A model generated the notes under the pieces. It did not search any database. It had not been told where the DNA came from and saw only the letters and a list, made by a program, of their open reading frames with translations. Made by a program: the position numbers and the translations under genes. This document shows, one piece after another, positions 1-8,065 of a stretch of DNA of 64,000 bases (position 1 is its first letter; every line of letters starts with the position of its first letter). Source of the DNA: Deltaproteobacteria bacterium HGW-Deltaproteobacteria-19 (GTDB taxonomy: Bacteria > Desulfobacterota > Syntrophia > Syntrophales > PHBD01); assembly GCA_002841865.1 (NCBI GenBank), contig PHBD01000005.1:62001-126000 (forward strand), given 5' to 3'.

Positions 1-1224
1 GCCGCGCCCGCAATCCAGGTCTTCTCCGCCTGCAAGCCGGGCCTCCCGGTCGAGATTCTCCAGAAACCGGCGGGCCCCTTCCTTGGCGGATTCCACATCG
101 GGCTGGTCGAAGGGATTCACCCCCAGCCTCCAGCAGGCACAGGCCGTGGCTATCTCCCAGAGAAACAGGAATGCTCCCAGGTCCCGCCGGGGATCCGTAT
201 CCAGGGCGACCCAGGGGCAACCGCACTGCTCGACTTGACGGAGCCGGTCGGCGGGCGGCGCGGCTTTTCCCGGATGAAGGAAGACGAAGACACGGTTTTC
301 ATCCGGTTCGAGCGAGGCTTCCGGGTCGTTTCCGGGGACGGGCAGGATCCCTTTCCCCTCTTTCCCGGTACTCTCCGCCAGGAGCTGCTCCAGCCAGTCC
401 GCGAGAGGGGCCAGGTCCTGGGGATGGAACAGGAGCAGTCTGTCCCGTCCCGCCGCTGCCGCCTCGCCCAGGAAGACTCCCAGCTCCAGGCCTCCGATGG
501 ATCCCGCCTCCGCCTCCCGCTGTTCCCTCTCCGCAACGGTGGTGGCATCCTCCAGCAGGCGGCTGGGAGAGGCTCCCGCCAGGGCGGCGGGAACGAGCCC
601 GAACAGGGACAGAGCGGAGAAGCGGCCGCCGATGTCCGGATCGTTCAGGAAGATCCGGCGGAAGCGGCAGGCCCCGGCGAGCACCGCCAGGCCACTGCCC
701 GGGTCGGTGATCGCGCAGAAATGGCCGCCTGCCCGCTCCGCCCCCAGCCGGCGGACGGCGAGGCGGTAGAAATATTTCAGGAGGGACAGGGTCTCGACGG
801 TTCCCCCCGACTTGGTGGATGCAATATAGAGGGTCTCCTCCGGCGGGAAGCGGTCCGTAAAATTTCGAATCGTAACGGGATCGGTCGTGTCGAGGATCTC
901 CAGGGGCAGTCCCCATTCCGTTCCAAGAAGCCGGGCGTACAGGTTCGGGGCGAGGCTGGATCCCCCCATGCCCAGGACCAGAACCCGCCGGAAGCCTTCC
1001 GCCCGCACGGATTCCGCAAAGGCCTCCATGTCCGGAATAAACGGGACCATGGACTGCGGGCAGTCCAGCCAGCCCAGGCGATGATTGATTTCCGCGGCGG
1101 GTCCCGGCCAGAGGGACGCGTCTTTCCGCCAAAGGCGCGACCGCACGGAGGCGCTCCGGGCCTCCCCCAGGGCGGCCCGGTACCGTTCTTCCAGGGGTCC
1201 GGGGTGGATCCTGACTCTGTTCAC
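1..1224 (-). CDS. pgi: Glucose-6-phosphate isomerase (3' end cut by window)
   Basis: Interconverts glucose 6-phosphate and fructose 6-phosphate in the cytoplasm. The 408 visible codons contain the sugar-isomerase (SIS) phosphate loop STKSGGTVET, an upstream nucleotide-fold stretch VLVLGMGGSSLAPN, and near the visible end NPFDQPDVESAK, a motif I associate with the PGI type that is often fused to transaldolase. No transaldolase domain precedes it here, so this is a stand-alone PGI. I chose the GTG at 1224 because AAGGA lies 6 nt upstream and the protein begins sensibly just before the first SIS domain; no ATG gives a better start. The C terminus lies beyond base 1. A sigma70-like promoter sits just upstream at 1275-1304. 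Confidence 0.88.
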   Translation of the reverse strand, partial: MNRVRIHPGPLEERYRAALGEARSASVRSRLWRKDASLWPGPAAEINHRLGWLDCPQSMVPFIPDMEAFAESVRAEGFRRVLVLGMGGSSLAPNLYARLLGTEWGLPLEILDTTDPVTIRNFTDRFPPEETLYIASTKSGGTVETLSLLKYFYRLAVRRLGAERAGGHFCAITDPGSGLAVLAGACRFRRIFLNDPDIGGRFSALSLFGLVPAALAGASPSRLLEDATTVAEREQREAEAGSIGGLELGVFLGEAAAAGRDRLLLFHPQDLAPLADWLEQLLAESTGKEGKGILPVPGNDPEASLEPDENRVFVFLHPGKAAPPADRLRQVEQCGCPWVALDTDPRRDLGAFLFLWEIATACACWRLGVNPFDQPDVESAKEGARRFLENLDREARLAGGEDLDCGRG

Positions 1225-1274
1225 GGGATTCCTTGCTGCGGCGGATGGTTTGATGCTCCCGAATGTACGCCAGC

Positions 1275-1304
1275 ATTATCATACAGAGAGTCGGGACGAG
1301 TCAA
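1275..1304 (-). promoter_or_regulatory. Sigma70-like promoter for pgi
   Basis: On the minus strand TTGACT (1304-1299) and GATAAT (1280-1275) are separated by 18 bp. Expected transcription start is near 1268, about 44 nt before the GTG start of pgi. Found by eye from consensus only. Confidence 0.5.
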
Positions 1305-1504
1305 TCCAATTGTTTCCGGGGAGTTGCGCAAGCATCTGATTTTTCACTAAGCATCTTTAGTGTTGCAGAATCGCCGGAAGGCGAGTACATTCGCAATGTT
1401 TCAATCACTTCCCACAATTATTCTCCTGATTGTCAGAGCGCTGCCACCATAGGGCAATAATAGATAGCGCCTGTCATTTACAGCGGAATCAATGGAAATA
1501 ATAA

Positions 1505-4500
1505 GTGAATAAAGCGACGAGGGAAAAAAGTACAAAGGCTTCCGGCACAATGAAGCATAGCCGGGGACAGGCAACCACGCGCTCAACCGCTGGACCGGGT
1601 TTTGACTTTGAAGACCAAGTCGCTGCATGGTTGCTGTTGAAGATGCTGACTGGCGAGGGCATGCCCGGAATGGACGGATGTATCGGCAGGCGGATACAGT
1701 CGCAGACCGGTACACTCGGGTGGAAGATCGATGATCTTCTAGTTACGTGCGTGTCTGAATCGCAAGACTCCTTTTTGGCTCTCTCTTGTAAGAGTAATCT
1801 GCAGGTGACAAGTGCTGGTCTTCCTCGCGACTTTGTCAGCATTGCCTGGCAACAGTTCAGGATTGGCAGGACCGGACCAATGCGTCACGGTCGTGATCGT
1901 ATTGCGTTAGTAACAAGGGGACGCCATCCAGGGTTTCAGGCGGCTTGGACGGACATAAAGAATGCATGTACCGGCAGTGATCCTATGCTTGCGGTAGGAA
2001 GAATCCGGGGAACAAAGAAGCACAAAGTCATCTTTGATAATGTGATGGAAGCAGTACGGGCTCTGTCAGTTGAAGCCACGAATGAAGAAGTACTAGAATT
2101 CATTCGTCACCTCCATGTTATCCCCAGGGATTTCGATCTTGATCCATCGGAGGATCGTGAAGCCGCGATCATGCAGTGTAGACGAGTCCTTGCCAGTGAG
2201 TCACCGATTGAGGCACGAAGACTTTGGCAAACCCTGGTGGATCGGGCCCGCAAGAGCCGTCTCGGAGACGGCACAATCGATCTACCACTTCTTTGGCACG
2301 AGTTGCGTAGCCAGTTTCAACTCCATGAACACCCAAATTATTCTTCAGGATGGGCTCTACTCAGAGCCTACACGTTTGAGCATCTAAGTAAAATTGAAGC
2401 GTCCTTGCCTTCTGGATATTCGCTAGATCGATCCGAAGACGGTGGCAAGCTCACTCAAGCCATATTAGACAACCTTATTGTCATTCTATATGGCGACTCA
2501 GGAGTCGGAAAATCAGCGCTTGCGAAAACTATCTTGGCCAATCGATTCCCAGATGCGGAACACGTATGGTTAGGTCCAGACACACTTGACGTCACGCTGA
2601 CCGAAGTAGAACGCATAAAGACCGACTTAACCCATCCGTTACACACAACGCTTAAAGCGACGGTACACTCGAAAAACATACTCGTGATTGATGCATCAGA
2701 ACGCATCAGCAGTGAGTTGGTTCCGCAAGTTAAACGTTTGGTTGAAGCGCTTATATGCGAGCATATCCCGGGCGAAATCCCCGTTTGGCAGATTCTAATC
2801 ATTGGTCAAACTGAAGCATGGATAGACGGGCGAATGTTAGGTCTTCTAGGCAACAAACGATCGGCACATATCGAACTGGGCCCTGTTCCCATTACCGAGG
2901 TTCAGGCTGCTCTGCAGTTGACGCCAGGATTGAGCTGGCTTGCCCTGCAGGATGACGCCGTCGCAATCCTCACAAATCTTCGAGCCCTCGCATGGGTTAT
3001 GCAGGCAGCAGCGCACTTTCAACAGGAAGAAGATATCGAAAGAAGACTATCGCTCACAACAATCGCGGATTCGCTTTGGAATTTCTGGACTAACGGACAG
3101 TTGCAGCTGCAAGGAATACTGATGCGGCTTTCAGAGCGAGAGGCTTCCTTCGAGTACAGCATTTGTCTTAGCGAGTTACAACCCCTGGAAGCTCTCGCTC
3201 TGCAAGAGCGGCCTCGGCAGCTACCTGTGCGAATCACTGCAAGGAATCATGTTGAATTTCAGCATGACCTCGCGGCCGACTGGGCGCGCTTCCAAAGACT
3301 GAAGGAAATCTCAGATGATACCTCTCGATGGGCGGCTCTAGCGCAAAACCCATTGTGGACTGGTGCGATGCGCATGCTTGGTCAGTACCTTTTGCGTGAG
3401 AGCGCCGGAGATCGTACCAAATGGGATATTGCCTTTGAGAAGCTGGATCAGCCTCAACAATGGATGGGATTGGCGACGGACATCCTGCTCGACGCATTAT
3501 GCCTGGATCCTCTCGCGGATTCACTTCTAATGGAACGCGCAGATCTGTTATTCGCCAATCACGGCACATTACTCAATCGGCTTCTCTTGCGTTTCCATCA
3601 CATTGCTACCGAACCAAGCGGTCAGTTTCCGTTACCGCAAGCAGATCCAACATTAGGTCTGTATATCGAGGCACAATATCGCTTACCCATCATTACCCGT
3701 TGGCCTCCTGTGATCCGTTTTTTGGCCGCACACCGTGACCGCGTGGCACGACTGATGTCTTCAGTCGTTGCTAGTCTATGTGAGAGATGGCTCACAACGA
3801 CGCCCGTCGAACTCATCCCTGGGTCACCAATGCCGTTCCGGAAGGTCATCGCGGAAGTCGCTCTATCTTCCGCCAGAGAGATCCAGGTTGCAAAAGGCAG
3901 GGGTGTTATCTTCGCCAACGATTCAGAAAAGCCAATCTATGCCGCGGCCTTGGCCGGCGCGCCAGATCTTTCTGATGAGGTATCTGCATGGGCGTTGGAA
4001 ATGGCTCAGCGCCGTCCGCCGCATGCTGACGTCATCGCACAAATCGAAGAGCATAGAAGGCAGCAGGCTCGAGAACATGCGGAGCGGCTCCGAACCGATC
4101 CTAAATACCAGGCTTGGTACCAAGAGCGAGATAGGATGATAATTCCATCAATAGCATCTGCCAGGAAGACTTTGCCTCCCTGGCCGCTTGGACCACTGAA
4201 CCGTGTTGATGGAAGCTTCCGTGAATGCTGTATACATTCGCGATCTCTCGCTCCGCTGATGAAGGTCAGGCCAGAGGTGGCTGCGGAGGTGTTGCTAGCT
4301 GTACTCATTGAGGATTCTCCCGAGGAAGAATACGGCCAACACATCAGATTTAATGATCGCTATGGCATGGAATTCGACCAAGGCAGTTATCCGACCGCTT
4401 ATTGGCAGAGCCCATTCCACGCATTTCTTAGTATCTCGCCTGATATTGCGTTAGATACATTGATCAGGCTCGTAGACTTCTGCACAGAGCGTTGGGAATA

Positions 4501-6853
4501 CGAAAGGAACCGTCACCACACCCATCGTATCGGTATTGTTCTCGACTTACCGGGAGGTACGAAAAAGGAGTTCTTTGGAAATCATTTAGTTCTGAATTGG
4601 AGCCAGCAAAATGCTACAGGTGCCGGCCAGTTGTATTGCGCGTTGGCTGCTCTTGAGAAGTGGTTATGTACTAGTATCGATGGTGGTGCAGACGTTACAC
4701 CCTATATTCAACGCTTGTTTGAAGAGTCACATTCTGTAGCGGTCTTAGGAGTATTATTGAACGTCGGGAAGCACTGTTCTGTCCTGTTCGAGACTCTGCT
4801 TCGTCCTCTTCTCGCCTGCAAAGAGCTTTATTTCTGGGACAAATATCGAATTGATGCTTTACCGTATGCGTTCGATGAAGGATCTTGGGCACGTCAAGGT
4901 GAAATCGTTTTTCAGATGGCGCGTGAGTGGTGGTCCGTTGCGTATCGCAGGGTTCCATTATCGAGCATAGCGGCCCATCTGGTAGCATTCAGACCCGAGA
5001 TCGCATCATTCTTGGCCATTACCATGAAGCAGTGGGAAGTACCGACTGATGAGAAGTCGGCACTTGAACTTCGCCTACTTCAATCTGTGCTCGATCGCGA
5101 TAACTACAAAGAAGGCCCTGGTGACACCACCGGCCAGATGTTATTCGACTATCCAGAAACTTTACAGAGAGATGTTGAGCGCTATCAACAAGCAATCAAC
5201 TCGACGCTCCGAATCATCTCCCTTCCTGACGAGTGCAGACAGTTGCTCGGAATGACTTCCGAATTAACAGACGAAAAAGCGGAGGATCTTGCTTGCTTTT
5301 TAAGTACAGCTTTGTCTGTCAAGAATACGGATGTCGATGAGGATGATCAACGCCTGGCAAAGGTCGCTGTTGCTTCGACCCTACTCGCGCGGGCTCGACT
5401 CTGGCTTGAAGCGCATCCCGAAGGATATGAAAATACCAGAGAGATAGTACGCGTTGCTGTCGAGCAGCTGAGTAATGATAGCAATATGTTTCGCAGCCAT
5501 GTGCTGCGCAACTATAATGGAGTGGAGTTCGTTGCGCATGCTGTTATGTGTGACTTTATAAACTCTCCAGCTTCTTCCTATGCGGGGCATGCAGTACTCC
5601 GTGTTTTGACCAGCGGTAGTGAGGTGGCCGTTACGACGGTGACGTCGATTGCATATATGCATTGGAAACAACTAGGCAGTACTTGGTGGCGTCTTCTTGA
5701 GATTTCTTTGCTCTGGTGTGCCCTTGCCATTCTGGTTCCCCGACAATATGAACCTCATATACTGCACGAGCTATGGGGACACTGGCTGAAACGATTACGA
5801 AATTGCACGTTAGCGAAGCCTGAAACGACTTTAACGAGCGTTGACCCAGTCGCTATCACGAAGCGTCTTGAGCGCATTGAGCGGCGGCGCTGGGTCAGAG
5901 AATATGAGCGAGAGGATAGCCTGCTCAGAAGAGATCCTAGCGAGCGACGAGCCACTGGACTTGACACACGTATTCTGCAGGCGATGTTCTCCTGGCTATT
6001 TCAGCCTCCTCCAGTCGGAACGCAACAGTCCGATCCAATGGATACAAAGAACCGGCTCGAACTGCTGAAGCGCTTGCTGGACTTGGAGCTACGGTCGTAT
6101 ACCGAGCTTGAGGAATGCGATCGCCACGAACCTCTGACGCAGATAGGCTATGAGATTGTCCAGTCAATTGCCAAACTGATACCAAAATTGCCCATGAATG
6201 ACTCAATAGAGCTGTGGCAGCCACTATTTCGGTTGGGTGGCAACGCTCATTACATCATCGGTCATTTCATCGATTATTGGCTGAAGCAGGTTTCACGGAA
6301 TTGCGATATTGCTGTGTTTGCTCGTCACTGGAGGTCAATGATCGAGTGTGCATTGGCGTCTCCACAATGGATCTCCGGCCGTCGGTGGTACTACGGCGAA
6401 CAACTGCTGTGGCGCTTGCTGGGATGTGGCTCTGAATTGTCGCTAGATCAAGTTGAGGGTCACAAGGTAACGGTTCTCCAAATGAAGGATCTATATGAGT
6501 CATGGGCAGAAAAGCATCTTGATCGAGAAGAAGACTGCATCCCACATTTTTGCATGTTCTTATGCTCCGCTACTGGGCGCCTTATCCGTCTCGATGGACT
6601 ACAATGGTTGCTCCGGTCCATTCAACGGCAGGCAGCAGAAAATTTCCGATGGAGACGATCGGGTACTGCTGAAACCTTGACGGACCTGATTGATGTGGTG
6701 CTAACGGAACATATTGATGAAGTGGTAAAAAATCCGCTGACGCGCGACACTCTGCTGGAATTGGTTGCAATTCTTGTGAAGCGACAGGCGCCTGTTGCAT
6801 TGGCACTTCAGGAGCGTGTGAAAGCAAAGTTGACCAGCAGGCAATCTGGGTAG
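1505..6853 (+). CDS. Giant STAND NTPase with N-terminal nuclease-like domain (Avs-like, putative antiviral sensor)
   Basis: A 1782-aa protein. Residues about 30-110 (GFDFEDQVAAW, then WKIDDLLV, then LALSCKSN) follow the layout of Cap4/DUF4297-type PD-(D/E)xK nucleases, with E36, D76/D77 and K96 as candidate catalytic residues; the acidic or Gln residue usually two before the Lys is Ser here. A P-loop GDSGVGKS (330-337) and a Walker B-like ILVIDASE (392-399) define a STAND/NACHT-type ATPase. The remaining 1200 or so residues look alpha-helical with no motif I recognise, as expected for a ligand-sensing C terminus. This order (nuclease, NTPase, long sensor) matches Avs antiviral STAND proteins, which oligomerise on phage terminase or portal and then degrade DNA. 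The reading frame is intact. The start is GTG at 1505; an ATG at codon 16 is an alternative. The gene is more AT-rich than its neighbours and has no operon partner, suggesting horizontal transfer. The defence role is inferred from architecture. Confidence 0.72.
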   Translation: MNKATREKSTKASGTMKHSRGQATTRSTAGPGFDFEDQVAAWLLLKMLTGEGMPGMDGCIGRRIQSQTGTLGWKIDDLLVTCVSESQDSFLALSCKSNLQVTSAGLPRDFVSIAWQQFRIGRTGPMRHGRDRIALVTRGRHPGFQAAWTDIKNACTGSDPMLAVGRIRGTKKHKVIFDNVMEAVRALSVEATNEEVLEFIRHLHVIPRDFDLDPSEDREAAIMQCRRVLASESPIEARRLWQTLVDRARKSRLGDGTIDLPLLWHELRSQFQLHEHPNYSSGWALLRAYTFEHLSKIEASLPSGYSLDRSEDGGKLTQAILDNLIVILYGDSGVGKSALAKTILANRFPDAEHVWLGPDTLDVTLTEVERIKTDLTHPLHTTLKATVHSKNILVIDASERISSELVPQVKRLVEALICEHIPGEIPVWQILIIGQTEAWIDGRMLGLLGNKRSAHIELGPVPITEVQAALQLTPGLSWLALQDDAVAILTNLRALAWVMQAAAHFQQEEDIERRLSLTTIADSLWNFWTNGQLQLQGILMRLSEREASFEYSICLSELQPLEALALQERPRQLPVRITARNHVEFQHDLAADWARFQRLKEISDDTSRWAALAQNPLWTGAMRMLGQYLLRESAGDRTKWDIAFEKLDQPQQWMGLATDILLDALCLDPLADSLLMERADLLFANHGTLLNRLLLRFHHIATEPSGQFPLPQADPTLGLYIEAQYRLPIITRWPPVIRFLAAHRDRVARLMSSVVASLCERWLTTTPVELIPGSPMPFRKVIAEVALSSAREIQVAKGRGVIFANDSEKPIYAAALAGAPDLSDEVSAWALEMAQRRPPHADVIAQIEEHRRQQAREHAERLRTDPKYQAWYQERDRMIIPSIASARKTLPPWPLGPLNRVDGSFRECCIHSRSLAPLMKVRPEVAAEVLLAVLIEDSPEEEYGQHIRFNDRYGMEFDQGSYPTAYWQSPFHAFLSISPDIALDTLIRLVDFCTERWEYERNRHHTHRIGIVLDLPGGTKKEFFGNHLVLNWSQQNATGAGQLYCALAALEKWLCTSIDGGADVTPYIQRLFEESHSVAVLGVLLNVGKHCSVLFETLLRPLLACKELYFWDKYRIDALPYAFDEGSWARQGEIVFQMAREWWSVAYRRVPLSSIAAHLVAFRPEIASFLAITMKQWEVPTDEKSALELRLLQSVLDRDNYKEGPGDTTGQMLFDYPETLQRDVERYQQAINSTLRIISLPDECRQLLGMTSELTDEKAEDLACFLSTALSVKNTDVDEDDQRLAKVAVASTLLARARLWLEAHPEGYENTREIVRVAVEQLSNDSNMFRSHVLRNYNGVEFVAHAVMCDFINSPASSYAGHAVLRVLTSGSEVAVTTVTSIAYMHWKQLGSTWWRLLEISLLWCALAILVPRQYEPHILHELWGHWLKRLRNCTLAKPETTLTSVDPVAITKRLERIERRRWVREYEREDSLLRRDPSERRATGLDTRILQAMFSWLFQPPPVGTQQSDPMDTKNRLELLKRLLDLELRSYTELEECDRHEPLTQIGYEIVQSIAKLIPKLPMNDSIELWQPLFRLGGNAHYIIGHFIDYWLKQVSRNCDIAVFARHWRSMIECALASPQWISGRRWYYGEQLLWRLLGCGSELSLDQVEGHKVTVLQMKDLYESWAEKHLDREEDCIPHFCMFLCSATGRLIRLDGLQWLLRSIQRQAAENFRWRRSGTAETLTDLIDVVLTEHIDEVVKNPLTRDTLLELVAILVKRQAPVALALQERVKAKLTSRQSG

Positions 6854-6939
6854 TTGTGGGTCACAATCGTGTAATCCTCGGCCTTCTGGAGAGTCTCCTC
6901 CAATGTCTGGTAGGCATATCTCACCAAACTGATCCGCAT
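6808..6939 (-). pseudogene. Small 43-codon frame antisense to the 3' end of the STAND gene
   Basis: On the minus strand an ATG at 6939 opens a 43-codon frame beginning MRISLVRYAYQTLEETLQ and ending inside the 3' end of the convergent STAND gene. It follows the TAA of the amber-containing frame at 6950 by about 10 nt, so the two may be pieces of one former cluster. I do not recognise the sequence. It could be a remnant or chance. Confidence 0.25.
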
Positions 6940-6949
6940 GGCCGCCCCG

Positions 6950-7210
6950 TTACCTCCCGGTTTTCTTGGCTGCCTTTGGATTATCCTTTCCCCTCTGCTC
7001 TTTTCTGGCTTGCTTCTGCAGACACTCCCGAACGTCGTCGGATGCCATTTGCTGGACCTAGCAAGGCGTGAACCGCTTCTTGTCGATCCCGAAAAATGAT
7101 ATAATGGCGTCCATTTTGTCCTTTATGCGTTTAAGTTGGTCTGCATCCCTCTTTTCATCGGCCGTGAGCCGTTTCTACAAGGCGGCCAATCGCCTTTCAA
7201 TGTCTGTCAG
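6950..7210 (-). pseudogene. Coding-like frame with two in-frame TAG codons (decayed gene or amber readthrough)
   Basis: Reading the minus strand from a CTG at 7210 (context matches MTDIERRLAAL) gives 86 residues of strongly coding-like, charged, helical sequence ending in TAA at 6952-6950. It is interrupted only by TAG at 7177-7175 and 7060-7058, both in the same frame. The segments include KRLTADEKRDADQLKRI and VQQMASDDVRECLQKQ. No frameshift is needed to join them. Either a small gene is decaying, having lost its ATG and gained two stops, or TAG is read through, as happens in phages that recode amber as Gln. Decay is more likely given the adjacent debris. Function not recognised. Confidence 0.45.
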
Positions 7211-7254
7211 TCCGTCCCCATTTGCATAACCCCCTGTGCCGCCCGGTTCACCCG

Positions 7255-7287
7255 ATAGGGCCACCCCAGGGATCGAGGCGGCCCTAT
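7255..7287. repeat. 33-bp imperfect palindrome
   Basis: ATAGGGCC at 7255 is the exact inverse of GGCCCTAT ending at 7287. With two G-T pairs the stem extends to 13 bp around a 7-nt loop. No T-run follows on either strand, so it is not a standard intrinsic terminator. It lies just downstream of the 67-aa gene on the minus strand. Confidence 0.5.
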
Positions 7288-7321
7288 TGTGCCCTTTAGC
7301 TCGGTTGTTTTACGGCCGTGA

Positions 7322-7525
7322 TCAACTCGGTGTTTTTTTGTCGTTTAGGATTTTCAGGCACTTTCCCATACATTCCTGGATCGCGTCAGCTACGGTGAAG
7401 AGCGGAGCACTGATCTTGTATACCCCCTGTCGATACTCATCCATGTCTGTCAATTCGAGCAGGGAGGCAAGTCCGTGGATCCGGTAAAGTTCCTTCATCA
7501 TCTCGTCACGATGATTAATGTTCAT
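7322..7525 (-). CDS. Small hypothetical protein, 67 aa
   Basis: A 67-aa protein with an excellent ribosome site (GGAGGT, 5 nt before the ATG at 7525) and coding-like composition, including the segments HRDEMMKELYRIHGLASLLE and YKISAPLFTVADAIQECMGK. It is probably a soluble helical protein; I do not recognise a family. It is second in a tandem pair with the 62-aa gene 14 bp upstream. Near its end an A7 run (7332-7338) precedes the stop; a -1 shift there would replace the tail TPS by NTELITAVKQPS, which reads more naturally, so the annotated stop may reflect a homopolymer slip or programmed shift. Confidence 0.6.
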   Translation of the reverse strand: MNINHRDEMMKELYRIHGLASLLELTDMDEYRQGVYKISAPLFTVADAIQECMGKCLKILNDKKTPS

Positions 7526-7539
7526 TTTCGACCTCCGCT

Positions 7540-7728
7540 TTATTCCAAATAGCCTCTATCTTTCTTCTGAACGCCTATAAGGACATCCACGATATCCATA
7601 ACTTCCACAGCCTCTGCATTTGTAGTCATCCCCGATAAGTGCCTGATCCTCCGAATGGCGTTGAATGAAGCATGGTACAATTCATCAAATAAATCCCAAC
7701 TGACCATTTTCTCACCCGTCTTTTCCAT
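7540..7728 (-). CDS. Small hypothetical protein, 62 aa
   Basis: A 62-aa acidic, helical protein (segments SWDLFDELYHASFNAIRRIR and NAEAVEVMDIVDVLIGVQKK) with AGGGA about 8 nt before the ATG at 7728. It is followed after 14 bp by the 67-aa gene on the same strand, so the two are likely co-transcribed. The pair resembles small accessory-region genes. I do not recognise the family; a toxin-antitoxin or phage-remnant origin is possible, but nothing in the sequence proves it. Confidence 0.55.
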   Translation of the reverse strand: MEKTGEKMVSWDLFDELYHASFNAIRRIRHLSGMTTNAEAVEVMDIVDVLIGVQKKDRGYLE

Positions 7729-8065
7729 CGTTCGTCCCTACATAGACACAAAAAGGCCATGGACGGCCTACGCTCATATCAAGCGCCGGGGCATTGTAGC
7801 TACCCGTGTCCATGACCAGATTGGTGTCTACGCCACAAACACAAAAACCCATAACGGAGGGCTCCCGGATATGATTTTAGGCGATTCCATATTACCGAAT
7901 CAGGCCCCTGTGTTAAGAGGATTTCGCATCCAGGGAGTTTTCTCCCGCCCGGACAGGTCAACTGTCGTCTTGGCTGATTTCCCTATGGCGCTTCATGGTG
8001 CCACTGTTTTTTCTGTTGACCCCCTGTCCAGGATTCATGAAAATACAACCCGGGAGGAATGCGAT
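7729..8065. other. Intergenic region between divergent small genes and DUF362 gene
   Basis: No gene is evident in these 337 bases. On the minus strand a 5-bp stem (AGGCC/GGCCT, 7769-7754) followed by TTTTT could be a weak intrinsic terminator or attenuator upstream of the 62-aa gene. The right end carries GGGAGGA, the ribosome site of the DUF362 gene. An in-frame extension of that gene upstream to about 7655 lacks a signal-like start and is not believed. Confidence 0.5.
7750..7769 (-). terminator. Weak intrinsic terminator or attenuator
   Basis: On the minus strand AGGCC, a 6-nt loop and GGCCT are followed directly by TTTTT, about 20 nt before the start of the 62-aa gene. The stem is only 5 bp, so termination would be weak. 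Confidence 0.25.

Noticed and set aside
299-1282. 327-codon minus-strand frame overlapping pgi
   Set aside because: Pro/Gly/Arg-rich out-of-frame translation; the neighbouring frame from GTG 1224 carries the SIS motifs of glucose-6-phosphate isomerase.
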